Assembly: GCF_030864355.1 (NCBI RefSeq)
Contig: NC_083395.1
Location: forward strand, 1,798,001 to 1,862,000
Length of the DNA stretch: 64,000 nt
Direction of reading: 5' to 3'
Source of the DNA: Cutaneotrichosporon cavernicola
Taxonomy: Eukaryota > Basidiomycota > Tremellomycetes > Trichosporonales > Trichosporonaceae
Made by a program: the position numbers and the translations under genes. Positions 34,076-45,047 of the stretch are shown here, in pieces (the stretch's first letter is position 1; every line of letters starts with the position of its first letter). Below the pieces are notes generated by a model. The model was not told the origin of the DNA and searched no databases. It saw only the letters and a program-made list of their open reading frames with translations.

Positions 34076-35074
34076 CTACGGCCACTGACCGGGCACGTTC
34101 GGGTTGAGGCTGATGGGATGCGCCTGTGCTGGCGCATCGGAGAGGCTTAGCGCCTCCATCTGCGGCACCTGCGGCACCTGCGGCACCTGCTCCACCTGCT
34201 GCGGGACCACGGAATTGGGGAGTTGGGGCGCAGTGACGCTAGTCGCACTCGCCCCAGTCTGCGCCGTCGCGAACGTGTCAGTCGTGCCTTGTCTGGGTGG
34301 GAGCTGGGGTGGCGCCTGTGGCGACGTGGGCGAGGTCATGTGCGGTGCTGCCGCGTCAGCAACTGGGTGTCGAGGTGGTGCGGCAAACTGTCCGCTCGGG
34401 CTCTGTGACGCCGCCGAGGGCATCGCGGCCGCGTTTGGTACGTTGGTGTCGATCGGGCGCGAGGGGAGGTTTGGTGCAACTGCACCAGCAGTACCGGCGG
34501 CGACAGCGGGGGCAGCAAGCGCTGCCTTGTCCTCGCTAGAGGCCGACAAGGGAGAAGGCGAGGTGCCGGCTGGCGAGGCGGGTTTCGAGCCCGCCGCAGC
34601 CGCAGCCGTCGCCACACCGGCGCCTGCCACCGCACCAGCCCCGGCAAGCTGGGCAAGCTTTTTCTCCCGCCGCTCGGTATTCTCGCGCGCTCTGCCCTGT
34701 GTCTCCTCCAGTATGGTCTGGGCACGCGTAACTTCTCCTCCTAGGCGGACAAGTTCGTCCTGCTTGGCAATGACTTCCTTGGCCAACGTATCTTTGGCCT
34801 TGACAGAGCTCTCATGCTCGTTCTGCAACTTGATGAGTTCGGCGGCGAGCTTCTCCTCCCGGCGAATGGCCTTCTGATGGTCCTCGTTGGCATCGTGTTC
34901 CGCCTTCTCCGCCTTGCGGTGGGCTTTGTGCGCTCTCTCCAGGTCTTTGAGAGCTTGTTTGACGGCCTTTTCGTCGTTCTTCTGTTCTAAAGTCAGCGGT
35001 AGCAGTGGGACTGGTTTACCTTTGTGCAAGAGCTTCTCCTCCTTCTCCTCTGGGGTGCTGCTGAAGAATCCCAT
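34076..35074 (-). CDS. Coiled-coil protein with low-complexity tail, uncharacterised
   Basis: The frame 35074-34076 is open for 332 residues. Residues about 20-140 are charged heptads (KQALKDLERAHKAHRKAEKA and onward), a strong coiled coil. The tail is Ala/Pro/Ser-rich with PPQLPPRQG, a possible SH3 ligand, and ends with a VPQVPQVPQM repeat. A probable 33-nt intron (35019-34987, donor GTAAAC, branch GCTGAC, acceptor TTTAG) is a multiple of three without a stop. Splicing it gives 321 residues and a smoother heptad (LLHKEQKNDEK). I recognise no family. An actin-patch or eisosome scaffold would be a guess. Confidence 0.7.
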   Translation of the reverse strand: MGFFSSTPEEKEEKLLHKGKPVPLLPLTLEQKNDEKAVKQALKDLERAHKAHRKAEKAEHDANEDHQKAIRREEKLAAELIKLQNEHESSVKAKDTLAKEVIAKQDELVRLGGEVTRAQTILEETQGRARENTERREKKLAQLAGAGAVAGAGVATAAAAAGSKPASPAGTSPSPLSASSEDKAALAAPAVAAGTAGAVAPNLPSRPIDTNVPNAAAMPSAASQSPSGQFAAPPRHPVADAAAPHMTSPTSPQAPPQLPPRQGTTDTFATAQTGASATSVTAPQLPNSVVPQQVEQVPQVPQVPQMEALSLSDAPAQAHPISLNPNVPGQWP

Positions 35075-35608
35075 TGTGATTGTGATGGTGTGAGGAAAGA
35101 CGATGGACTAGTTGAATGTATATGATGGTGAGATGTTGACGTCAGTGGGTGGGGCATGGGGCATCCGAGGGGGATTGGGCCCATTGGTTGGGGTCCTCAC
35201 GTCATGCTAAGGTTGTTCGGGAAGAGCTTGGACCCTTTGCGGTACGCGATCCGTGCCCAGTCCTTAGGACCATGAAGAGCATGTATCATCATGGGTATGT
35301 AACCCGTTGTTCCCCGTCATCCCCGTCATGCTCGTCATTAGACAAGCCAGGTAGATGTGGTCTTGTGTTTCTTTTCTATGACGTATTTGACTCTTGACTG
35401 AATGTTTGCTTTCGATGCTGTCAGAATGGTAAATTGTCATAGAATCAAACAGAGTAAAGAGTTTTCGGCCGTGGTGGCGCACGTAGGGGTCGTGCCTTGA
35501 TGATCGAGAGTTGATCCCCACCAAGCCACCAGGTATCAGATCGACTGCCCCACTCCCCATTCATCACCTGTACCCCCTCGTAGACTAACCCATGCATATC
35601 TATGATCA
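35075..35608. other. Intergenic region
   Basis: 0.53 kb between the coiled-coil gene start and the PWP2 stop, both minus strand. I see no exon; it should contain the coiled-coil gene promoter. Confidence 0.5.
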
Positions 35609-38337
35609 CTAGTAAAGCAGCGTCCCATTCTCCATCGCAGGATTACCCGCCTCGGCCTCGGCCTCCACCTCAGCCTTACGGTTCTGCGAGATGATGTACT
35701 TGAGCGCAAACGCATTATCGTCGCACATCTTGGCGACGCTGCTCTCCCAATCCTGCAGTGCCCGGAATAGGCCACGGAGCACAGGAGCAAACTCGCCCTT
35801 GCGTTCGCGCATAAGCCGTCCATGCGAGGTAAGCAGTGCTGCGGCCCAGACGAGGTCGAACTCGACGTGGGGCGACGACTCGGCGTGTTCAGCGACAAAG
35901 CGGACCATCTGCAATGCGTGTGTCGTGGGAAGTTGGCGAGAAACGAGGCGTACGTCGGCTGGCGGGATCGCCTCGAATACACGCTGAAGGAGGGGTTTCT
36001 CGTTCAGTCGCAGCGCCATGACCAGGGCGAGGAGGTGGTCTCCGTTTTCCAGAGTGGAAAGGACACTCTCTGGGGTCAGGTCGAGAGCCAAGTCGACGGG
36101 GTCAAAGGCCGCCCCTTCGTCCAGGCTGAAAATTAGGAGACCTTCAGTCGAGGCAGCGGCCCAGCTCCGGCCAGTCGACGAGAATCGCACACAGTTGGTA
36201 CGAGCGTCCCGCCGCGTCCGGCGCTTGCTCAAATCGCCGCGCTGTGCTCCAGGCAGCGTTGCATCCGCTGCCAGACGGTCGGCGAGGTCCTCCTCGTCGG
36301 CAGCGGCGTCGTCCAGAGCATCCAGGTTACCCGCCTCAGTCATTTTACGGCTGTCGAGCAGCTCCTGCGTCCCGTCCAAGCTCAAGTTGTCGGACACGGT
36401 GAATTTCTTCACCATGACCCCGTCGGTGCGGTCGTACAGGACGACGTACTTGCTCGCTCCGCCCGCGAGGACACAACGCCCGTCGGCGGTCCACGCAACA
36501 GAGTTGAAGTACTGCGAAGCGGCGTTGTTCGCGGCCGTGAGAGCGTCGTCGGCCTTACGGCCGCCGCTGATGTCGCGACGGCCCTCGATTACGCTCTTGA
36601 TCTCCGAGCTCTCGACGTCGACGAAACACAACTGCCCATCAAGCGTGCTCACACACAGCTCCTTGCCGTCGGGCGAGTAGGCGAGCGATGTGGCCTCTGA
36701 GGAGACGGTGATGGGTTCCGACGCGCGGTCGCGGCCATACACGCCCCAGATGCGCACGCTGCGGTCCCACGAGCAGCTCGCCACGCGGTCGCCGGCAGGC
36801 GAGAAACTCAGCCCGCTCACGGGCGCAGAGTGTCCGCTCAGAATGTCCAGGAGCTTACCAGTCTGCACGCTCCAGAGGTAGATCTCGTACGAGTCCAGCG
36901 ACCCAGCCGCAACGACTTCGCCAGACGGGTCGACCGCGAGCGAGCAGAACTGCACTGGAGTCGGGGATGTAAACGTTCGGAAGTTGCGGTAGCGCACGAG
37001 GTCAAATGCGCGCACAGTGCCGTCAAGCGAGGCACTGAACAGCACCTGACCCTGCTTGGTGAACTCGACTGCGCTGATGGACGCGCTGTGCTCCGGGAAG
37101 GTGACAAAGCAGAAGCCGGAGGCAGCGTTCCAGAGCTTGACCTTGCCGTCCTCGCCTCCGGTCGCGATTGTCTGGCCGTCCTGGCTGAAGCTCAGCGTGT
37201 TCATGTCGTAGTAGTGCCCCTGCTGCTTGAGGACATAGCTCTCGCTCTGCCACTCCCACACGAGCAGCTGGCCGAGCTTGGCTGCGCCGAAAGCGAGCCA
37301 CTCGCCACTGGGAGACACGGCGACACTGCTGATCTTCTCGTTCGAGATGCTGAGCGTGTGTACCGGCGTAAAGTCCGGCATCTCCCACAGCCCAAACACG
37401 CCGCTGCTGAACCCGACCACGAGGAGCGACGTTTGGGGGTGGAACGTCGCCGTCGCGACCTTTGTGCCGGCCTGGTTGAAGAAGTGGCGCGCAGCCACAC
37501 CCCATCGCGTGTAGGCTGCGACGAACTCGGCCGCCTTCTCAGCGCTGGCCGAGGTCGAGGGCAGGTCGAGGATGTCCATCTCGATGTCGCTGTCATCATC
37601 GGCAATCGTCTTCTTTGCCGCCCAGGTGAACACGGCTCCATCCCTCGAGACAGTGTAGATCGTCTTCTCGTCGTCTGAGAACCATGCGCCGACCACCGCG
37701 TCGCGGTGCCCGCCAAACACCTTGGGCTTGAACCCGTCAAGCGGATCAGTCGTATACAGCCGCGCAGTCATGTCACGGCTGGTGGTAATGAAGTACTTGC
37801 TCGTCCGGCTCCATGTGATGGAGAGCACGTCATCCTGGTGTCCTGTATACTCGCGGTGCAGGACAAAGGGGGCGAATTCGCGAGCGAGGTGCGTCGGAGT
37901 GTTCCACACCTGGATGTGGTTGCCATGCGTGAGGGCAAAGTACTTGCCGTTGGGGGAGAACGCAACGGCTGCAACCGGCTTGCGGAAGTTCATGTGGTGC
38001 AGCACCGTACCCTTGCGGAAGTGTACGAGGAGTGCGCGCCCATCTGGCGTCAGCTCTGTTCGGTCATGAAAGCTCACCCTCGTCGATGGAAATGAGCACC
38101 TGCCCGTCAGGGGAGAGGGCGATCGCCGCGACATTCTTGCTGTTCTCGAACGGCAGTGTGCGGCTCTTGTTACTGGTGTCAGCGGGCTGCTTCACATAAA
38201 GCTCACTTGACGAGGTCGAACACGCTCACGCGGTTACCCACTGGCGAAAGCACACTGTTGCCGTCGGGTGTGAACGCGACGTTGCCTTGCCGGTACACTG
38301 TACCGCAGAGGTTCTGGAAGGTAAAGTTGGACTTCAT
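35609..38337 (-). CDS. PWP2: Periodic tryptophan protein 2 (UTP1, U3 snoRNP/UTP-B)
   Basis: Pwp2 is a UTP-B subunit of the small-subunit processome and binds the 5' ETS of pre-rRNA in the nucleolus. Exons 38337-38207, 38172-38078 and 38043-35609 give 886 residues. The start MKSNFTFQNLCGTVYRQGN and NRVSVFDLVNNKS match the family closely, as do LLVWEWQSESYVLKQQGH, DGTVRAFDLVRYRNFRTF and the linker KKMTEAGNLD-like segment (RKMTEAGNLDALDD). Two WD40 propellers are followed by the helical C-terminal UTP12-type domain. Both introns are 34 nt. The family assignment is firm. Confidence 0.96.
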
Positions 38338-38895
38338 GGCGAGCCGGGCCTTGCCAAAGTCCAAGGTGTGTCGAGGATGAGCTCGCGATGGAAGGAGTCG
38401 GAGGGGTTGTAGGTGCAAGTTGGCTGTCACTTGGCTCGAATTCTCCCAGTCATCTCGGCCAACTTTTGGATCGACGGTGGCAAATATTCATCTCACGTGG
38501 CCTCCACCTCCACTTTGGCTGTGTTTAAACCAAGAGGTTTTAGGTATGTACTTCAAACTCCCTTCTGGCTTCTGGGAGTTTCACCTGGTCTTCTCTCCGT
38601 AGACGACAACGACGACTTGTATCGGCGTGGGCCCACAGATTTACCACTGACTCTTTACTTGTCAAGTCTATTTATCTCGGCTATTCACACATCCCTCACG
38701 ACTCACATTCCTCTCGCGGGCGCTGTGTGCCGGGACGAGGAGCATCGGGGCGAACAGCGGGCGTACGCCGACGGTCTCACGCTCCTTTCCCCGCTGGGAC
38801 TCACCGCACTCTGCTCCATTCTTCCTCTGCTCGTATCTTTCTCATCAGATTACTCACTCACTCTCACTGGTTCAGCCTCAGTCTCCCTCGTTAAC
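38338..38895. other. Divergent promoter region
   Basis: 0.56 kb between PWP2 and the unknown gene at 38896. A tatttatctc element at about 38669 is a weak TATA candidate for the plus-strand gene. Confidence 0.45.
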
Positions 38896-40067
38896 ATGGT
38901 CAACGACAAGGTAAGCAGCCCACTCATTACATTTACATTAATAAACAGCACCGCCTGCAGCTAACAAGCGTCCGTCTCTAACGCCCCAAGCTGATGTCAC
39001 CTCAGCTGACAACAGGGCGCTCCCCGCTCTCGCTCCCCAGCTTCAACCTCTGCGTCTCGCGCTCCGCGTCGTTCCAGCGCGAACCCTCGCCCCGGCGATA
39101 ATGTTAAGGCCACGAGAATGGCCCTCGTTGTCGGCCCGCGCGGGGTGAGACCAAAATATGACATCGTTGACGTCAGTCTCGCGCGCGTACGAGCCCCCCT
39201 ACCGTCGACATCAAACCGACCACTCCTCAGCTCGAGGGCACGGAGAATCGCAAGGGTCATGTTGCTGACGGGGATGAGCGCATCCGCGCCGCCTTTCGTC
39301 AAGCCAGTGTGGGCGGCCGCACAGCGCGTACCTCTGCGTCACCAGCCATTTCAAACATGTCGGACAGCACGCGATTCCAGTCGCCTGCCGTGCGCCGCCC
39401 CGTCATGCCCATGGCTCGCTCGTCCGTGCCGGTGACGCAAGCTTTACCGCCCGCCCTTGAAATGCATCTCGACACGGCGGCCACCGAGATCCATCACCTC
39501 GTGGGTGACCAGCGTGGAGGCACGGGTGCGGTCCTGCTCATAATCTTTGACCAAACCGCTGCTCTCCAGGCGGTCCTAAGTACGTATCTCCGCAGCTAGA
39601 CTGATAGACAGCTGCGGGGCCCACGCTCGAAACCCATGGCGTGGAGTGTCTATCCTCTTCCTCCACGAATGCGAATGTGGTCCGCATCCTGCAGGCGATG
39701 TACTTGATGGTCAATGCAACCCTCAAGACCCTCCCCCGCTCCCAGGCGGGCAAGGACGCGACCGCCCTGGCCGCGTGGTGGGGCCCTCACCGCGCCCACC
39801 TCGCCTCCGTTGGGGGGAGTGCAATTACGGATGTCCCCATATCGGAAGCCGCTCGCGTGTTCGAGATCGCGTCGTTTGAGTGGCTCCGTCCCGGCTCGCT
39901 GTCGACTGTTGCGAGTGAGTAGTATAAAGCCGGAGCTCATTTCAGGTCTCATTAGCGCACAGTATGGCATGCAGGTCCGTGGGAACGACGTGCGCGACCT
40001 GGTCGAGGCGGTGGTTGGGACTTCGCGCGCGCTTGTGGCTGAGTGCTGGAAGAAGGGAAAGAAGTAG
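38896..40067 (+). CDS. Uncharacterised protein, five exons with ultrashort introns
   Basis: Exons 38896-38910, 39016-39144, 39177-39579, 39612-39914 and 39946-40067 give 323 residues. The first exon encodes only MVNDK. The N-terminal third is rich in Ser, Arg and Pro. From about residue 140 the sequence is helical: HLDTAATEIHHLVGD, VVRILQAMYLMVNATLKTL, VPISEAARVFEIASFEWL and DVRDLVEAVVGTSRALVAECW. It ends KKGKK. The last three introns are 32, 32 and 31 nt. The helical C-terminal half with bulky hydrophobics suggests a protein-protein interaction bundle, but I recognise no family. Confidence 0.68.
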
Positions 40068-40770
40068 GTCAGCATAAGTATTTGTGCAGGTTTAGGACTG
40101 AGTTCGGAGCGAGGGGGCGTAGCCAACAACCAAGCTGTCCTCACGTTGGCCCCTCCAGGCTCATTCATCACTGTCACTAATATCCTTACACACTTGATCC
40201 ACCAACCATGCCTGCAGACGCAGTGAGCAGCGAGTGTCACGTTCCGGTCCGACAGCAGCACCGGCGTTATCGCAGCGTGAGATCCGTCGACGACAGCTAA
40301 CAGCCGCACGATGGTCCCCGACCAGACCTGATCCCGGGGATGATATTCCTACACTGTCGCTGTCGCCCACGCTTCAATGTCGCCCACGCCTTACTGCCGC
40401 CCAGACCTGATCCCCATCGCCGCTCGACGCCAACGAGGAGGGCCAGACCGCCACATGTCCACAAGCGCTCATACGGCTCAACTTCGTCCAGGCGCTCCCC
40501 CACCGGATTTCCCACCATACGCCATGCACCTCGGGTTAGTCGTCTCCGAAAGCGGCTCACCTCTTTCACCAAGCTCAGTATCTCGCCATGTCGTAGCGCG
40601 GGCGCGTAAGGGAGGGGATAGAACGATAGGACCTCGACACCGACGACATACACAAAACATGCAATGCATTGAATATTATACATGATGGTGCTGCAACCCA
40701 AGACGCCCAAGACGCCCGACCCCACATGGCATATATCCCATCTCCCCTCCTACACCGATTACAACTAGCT
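40068..40770. other. Convergent intergenic region
   Basis: 0.7 kb between the unknown gene and URA5, tail to tail. Several overlapping frames on both strands lack support. I see nothing functional. Confidence 0.5.
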
Positions 40771-41459
40771 CTACGCGGCGACACCGTACTGGGCACGGTA
40801 CGCCTCGATAGCCTTGACCTGGTCCTCGTAACCTCCGCGAGTCTTGAGGTAGGCGATAATGTCATTGATGCTAATGATCGGGAGGACGGGCACGCCGAAT
40901 TCCTTAGCGACCTCCTGCGCCGTCGACGAGTCGCCCTTGCCCCGCTCGCGCCTGTCCACAAGCTGCACAATGCCGACGAGCTGGGCGCCAGGCTGTTCGC
41001 GGAGGATGGCAATAGCCTCGCGAATCGCCGTGCCGGCAGTCATGACGTCGTCGATAATGACGACCTTCTTGCCGGCCATAGGAGCACCGACAAGAGTACC
41101 GCCCTCGCCGTGGTCCTTCTTCTCCTTGCGGTTGTAGCAGTATGCCTTGTTGATGCCCTTGTTGGCCAGGGCTACGCAGGTGACCGCAGCGAGCGGGATG
41201 CCCTTGTATGCTGGGCCGAAGAGGACGTCAAAGTCGGCGACGTTGGTTTGGAGGGTAGAAGCAAACGCGTCGGCAGTGGCGGAGAGGAGCTGGCCGTCGT
41301 ACAGGAGGCCGGCGTTGAAGAAGTACGGCGACTTGCTACTGTCAGAGGGCTGAGAGGGAAGGGAGCTCACCGGCCAGACTTGAGGGTGAACTCGCCGAAG
41401 AGGAGGACGCCGGTGTTGATGGCCGTCTCGATGAACGTGTCCTTGAAGCTGGCTGCCAT
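40771..41459 (-). CDS. URA5: Orotate phosphoribosyltransferase
   Basis: Converts orotate and PRPP to orotidine monophosphate in pyrimidine synthesis. Exons 41459-41371 and 41338-40771 give 218 residues. The N-terminal [19 protein letters not shown] is typical of fungal OPRTases and is rebuilt across a 32-nt intron. The PRPP-binding loop [13 protein letters not shown] lies at residues 122-134, and the catalytic loop [13 protein letters not shown] at about 98-110. Length and motifs match Ura5 of basidiomycete yeasts. Confidence 0.96.
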
Positions 41460-42168
41460 TGTGGTGTTTGGTGTTGGGAGTAGGAGTTGGGAGTAGGTGT
41501 TCGGTTGGTTTAGTGGTGTGGGGTGTTTCTGCGAGGTAATTAAGCTTGGTCTTGGTCTCCTGGCGTTGGGTGACTTACAATCGGTCCAAGTGGCCGACTG
41601 GGCCGTAATAGCGATTCTGACTTCATCCAAGATTCAATGGCAGGCACAAAAAACAATGGCGTGGATTGATCGATTTTGATCTGTTTGATACCGTTGAAAT
41701 CGTGAAAATGTTGGAGACGAAGGGAATCGGGATGACATGTCTTAACACCGACGACTTGGGTCTCAGGGTCCAGTGAGTTGGACCTGGAACTCTGCCTCCG
41801 ACTGGCAGCTGACGACTAGAGCGGCGTGGGTCCTTCTGTTTCTTGTCCGACAACTCAGTGAGTCCTCACGCCGAGCACCTCAGCCATCAACGACCAGCGA
41901 CCAGCGACCAGCGGCAACGACAGCGACGGGACAGGACACGAGAGGACAGAGCGCGCAGCATCGACGAGCAGTTTCGCTGCGGACACCCCCCTCCCCATCG
42001 ACAAATCTGCGACTCCATCCACCTTCGATACGACTTGCGCTGTTGATCCAGCTGCGTTTGCTGTGTCTGCGCTAGTCCTGTCCACGTAGCTGTCCTCGTC
42101 CTGGTTCTGGTCTTGGTTCTGGGGTGGCTCTTGGCATCCATTTCAAGTTTTAGTTCCTAACGCCAGAA
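41460..42168. other. Divergent promoter region of URA5 and RPS8
   Basis: 0.7 kb between head-to-head genes. The RPS8 side is CT-rich with runs of ggttctggtc type just before the ATG. No exon is supported. Confidence 0.5.
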
Positions 42169-42977
42169 ATGGGTATCTCTCGTGACTCCCGCCACAAGCG
42201 CAGTGCGTCAGGCGCTCGCCGCGCCCACTAGTGAGTCGCTTGGCCGAGCAAGGAGCCGGGGTGTGCAGATTTGAGTTGTGATGAGGATGGAGCATGGGGA
42301 GGACAGACGGGAGAGGAGAGGAGAAATCTGCACACCCGACACTGTTGTCGCACACGCTAACCGACCAGCCGCAAGAAGCGCAAGTTCGAGCTCGGCCGCC
42401 AGTCGGCCATGACCAAGCTCCACACCACCAAGCGCATCCACAGTGTTCGCACCCGTGGCGGTAACATGAAGTACCGCGCCATCCGTCTGGACTCGGGCAA
42501 CTTTGCTTGGGGCTCCGAGGCCATCACGCGCAAGACGCGTCTCATTGCTGTTGTACGTTTCACTCTTTTCTTAAATTTTGAATGACTCTAACGAAATAGC
42601 GTTACAACACGACCAACAACGAGCTCCTCCGTACCCAGACCCTGGTCAAGTCGGCCGTTGTGGAGATTGACGCCACCCCCTTCCGCCAGTGGTACGAGTC
42701 TCACTACGCCCAGCCTGCCGTTGTCGCCAAGAGCGCCGCCCCTGTCGAGGACGAGACCAAGAAGTCGAACCACGTCCAGCGCATCCTTGCCGAGCGCAAG
42801 AAGGACGCCAAGCTCGACTCGCACCTCGCCCAGCAGTTCCGTGCTGGTCGTCTCCTCGCCGTCATCACCTCGCGTCCCGGTCAGTCGGGCCGCGCCGACG
42901 GCTACATCCTTGAGGGCAAGGAGCTCGACTTCTACCTCAAGAAGCTCCAGACCCGCAAGCAGAAGCACGCCGCTTAA
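42169..42977 (+). CDS. RPS8: 40S ribosomal protein eS8
   Basis: A structural protein of the small ribosomal subunit. Exons 42169-42230, 42369-42552 and 42600-42977 give 207 residues. The start [18 protein letters not shown], the [10 protein letters not shown] segment and the central [19 protein letters not shown] block are unmistakable. C-terminal features include [14 protein letters not shown] and [19 protein letters not shown]. Strong use of C-ending codons fits high expression. The 138-nt first intron carries a perfect 14-bp inverted repeat. It is divergent from URA5. Confidence 0.98.
42259..42337 (+). repeat. Perfect 14-bp inverted repeat (hairpin) in RPS8 intron 1
   Basis: The arm gggtgtgcagattt (42259-42272) is the exact reverse complement of aaatctgcacaccc (42324-42337). 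The 51-nt loop contains gtgatgag. The hairpin would bring the donor close to the branch region of the 138-nt intron. Confidence 0.85.
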
Positions 42978-43086
42978 GCGGAAGTGTTAGGGGACGCTGC
43001 TTGTACGAGAGATGGATTCATGCTCATAAAACGCATGTTCGCGGGCCGAGGCGCTGCGGAGATGCGACAATATCAGATAGAGGGTG

Positions 43087-43109
43087 TTGGGGTTGGGGTT
43101 GGGGTTGGG
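43087..43109 (+). repeat. TTGGGG tandem repeat
   Basis: Three TTGGGG units plus a fourth ending TTGGG: four G-runs on one strand, able to form a G-quadruplex about 110 bp after the RPS8 stop. Confidence 0.85.
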
Positions 43110-43122
43110 TGCGCTGTTCTCT

Positions 43123-43196
43123 CTCAGTGTCAAAGATGGGTGCGCTGTTCTCTCCTCAGTGTCTGCTCTCAGTGTCAAAGATGGGTGCGCTGTTCT
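43123..43196. repeat. 29-bp direct repeat downstream of RPS8
   Basis: ctcagtgtcaaagatgggtg and the following nine bases occur at 43123-43151 and 43168-43196. A 14-bp part of the unit also occurs at 43107-43120. Confidence 0.85.
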
Positions 43197-43902
43197 GCTT
43201 GTGTCAGATTGGATGCGGTTGCTTTTCTTTTAGGAGGATGTGCTCAGGACGGGGTCGTCGGCAACGGAGCGGCCGCACCGCTGAGCACACCCTGCCCTCG
43301 GTCGACGCAGAACTGGATGCCGCGTAGCCCGTCGTCATGCCCTCAAGACTGCCGCGACAATGCCCGATCGGCTCGGTGGTAGTAGACGTCAGCGTACGGC
43401 CGATTGGCCAAGTGATGTCGCGCAGCGCAAGAGTCAAAGAAGCGACACACGCCAGCTCGCCATCGCCATGTCCACAAGAAGACTGAAGACGGCGCTTCTG
43501 ACGCGCCCTGCCAACGGAAGAACCACTGAAACTGGTTGTCGGGAAGCTGCCACGCCCACCACAGTGCCTCTTCTGTTGCACCTCGGTCGTCCGCTCCTTC
43601 AAACACGTCTCCAAGCGGCCACCCGAAGATCTCATACATCCGTGCCCAAGGCACGTTCGCCACAATTTGTGCTCGTGCCAACATCTCAGACGTCTTGTAA
43701 CCTTCGCCAGCTCACCAGCTAGCCACACGCCAGCAGAACATCAGCTCCCTGCACACAGCACACAGCACCCAAACACCGCTGCCACAATGCATATCTCCTG
43801 AACAGACGATGCGTGCAATGGCGCACATTAAAAGGGGTCACTATGCTAGACTAGAAAGGAAAAGAGATTGTCCGTTGACCCGAATGGGCATGTCGCCTGC
43901 TT

Positions 43903-44602
43903 TTAGATGGCAGCGATGATAGCGGCAGCGATGGCACCGGCCGCAACGACGGGGGCAGCCATCTGGGCAGCGCCGTTAGGCTTGGCCGAGGTCGAAGCGA
44001 AGGGGTTGGCGCTGCTCGAGCTGCACATAAGCACAGGCCAACAGGTCAACTTACGTGGGGGCGACCGAGACGTTGGGAATGGCGTTGGTGGCCGTAGTCG
44101 CGGACGCGCTGGCGCTCGAGAGGGTGGTGGGCGCGATGCCCTGCTCAATCTTAAAGGCGTTCGACTTTGCGTAGACCTGGGCCTCGTTGGTGGTGTTGAC
44201 AAATGAGATAGAGTAACCATCGCCAGGGTTGAGCTGAGGAAGGAGAACGGCGTCCTGCGTGTTGGCCGAGGAGACTGAATCAGCTACCTCTGAATGGAGA
44301 CGTACCCTCCTGAGCGAGCTGCTGGGGGCCGGCCATGCCGCCGCCCGAGAGAAGGACTCTGAACTCCTTGGGGTCGGTGGCGGGCTGGGTGAGCGTCCAG
44401 TTGTAGGGGACCGTGTCGTTCATGTACCAGGTCGCACCGGCGTAGGGGTAGAGGATGGCAATCTCGGCTGCGTGTTAGTGGGAGGACGCCGGGGAGGGCG
44501 GGGAAGGTGGCGCGTGTGGGCGAGGCGAGGCGGGGCTAGACAAACAAACTTACCGGCAGCGCCGGTGATGAGGGTGAGGCCAGCGAGGAGGGCGGTGTAC
44601 AT
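43903..44602 (-). CDS. GPI-anchored KRE9/KNH-like cell-wall protein
   Basis: Proteins with this N-terminal domain are linked to beta-1,6-glucan and wall assembly. Exons 44602-44554, 44467-44306, 44274-44055 and 44020-43903 give 182 residues. It has a signal peptide (1-17). The KRE9/KNH-type beta-sandwich has the characteristic opening ILYPYAGATWYMNDTVPYNW and close GDGYSISFVNTTNEAQVYAKS. A Ser/Ala/Thr linker follows, then a hydrophobic end (APVVAAGAIAAAIIAAI) that fits a GPI signal. Introns are 86, 31 and 34 nt. A TATAA box lies about 36-42 nt before the ATG. Confidence 0.85.
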
Positions 44603-44637
44603 GGTGACTTTGGGTTGTGTGAGGGATTCAAGGAGAG

Positions 44638-44644
44638 TTATAAA
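44638..44644 (-). promoter_or_regulatory. TATA-like box of the KRE9/KNH-like gene
   Basis: TTTATAA in sense orientation lies about 36-42 nt upstream of the ATG at 44602, implying a very short leader if used. Confidence 0.4.
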
Positions 44645-45010
44645 GATGAGAGAGATGCGTGTGTGTGAAGAAGAGAGGAAGAGAGATCAAGGAGGAAGAG
44701 GGGAAGGTGGGAGTCGGGGTCAAGGGGGGGGTGCGTGTATTGTACTCGAGAGTAGGGAGCTACCAAGGGGTTAAGGATCCTCCAGGGCCCATGGGAAGCC
44801 GAGTTGTTCATCCCAACCGGATTCTTACAATCCTCTACTCTTTCAAAGTCATCCTTCACGTGGCAAACGCGGCGCGCAATCCATCCAGTCCAGGCACAGA
44901 GGTCTGGAAGGCAGGCGCCAATTTGATTCCGCCGTCCCTCCAAGGTTGATTGCGAGATTGAGACTTGTTGATTCTCGACCACTACCCCTCAAGGTCTCAA
45001 GGTACCCAAC

Positions 45011-45047
45011 AAGCCATAATCCATAAGCCATAATCCATAAGCCATAA
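45011..45047. repeat. 14-bp tandem repeat (aagccataatccat)
   Basis: Two full copies (45011-45024, 45025-45038) and a partial third. AT-rich in a GC-rich setting; no role known. Confidence 0.85.

Larger units (their letters stand above)
42978..43902. other. Convergent intergenic region with repeats
   Basis: 0.9 kb after RPS8. It holds TTGGGG repeats and a 29-bp direct repeat (43087-43196). The 113-codon frame at 43684-43343 is Trp-rich and starts with ATG but lacks other support. I leave it unannotated as a gene. Confidence 0.45.

Noticed and set aside
36830..37678. 282-codon plus-strand frame inside PWP2
   Set aside because: Antisense to highly conserved WD40 sequence; codon bias mirrors the real gene.
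42276..42330. C/D-box snoRNA in RPS8 intron 1
   Set aside because: A box-C-like GTGATGA is present but no CTGA box D lies at the right place near the arms; the hairpin is too long for a terminal stem.
43087..43109. Interstitial telomere repeat
   Set aside because: TTGGGG is not the TTAGGG-type repeat expected in these fungi and the array is only four units; recorded as a simple repeat.
43343..43684. 113-codon minus-strand frame rich in Trp, between RPS8 and the KRE9-like gene
   Set aside because: It begins with ATG but competes with an equally long plus-strand frame, lacks motifs and splice signals, and cannot be told from chance.
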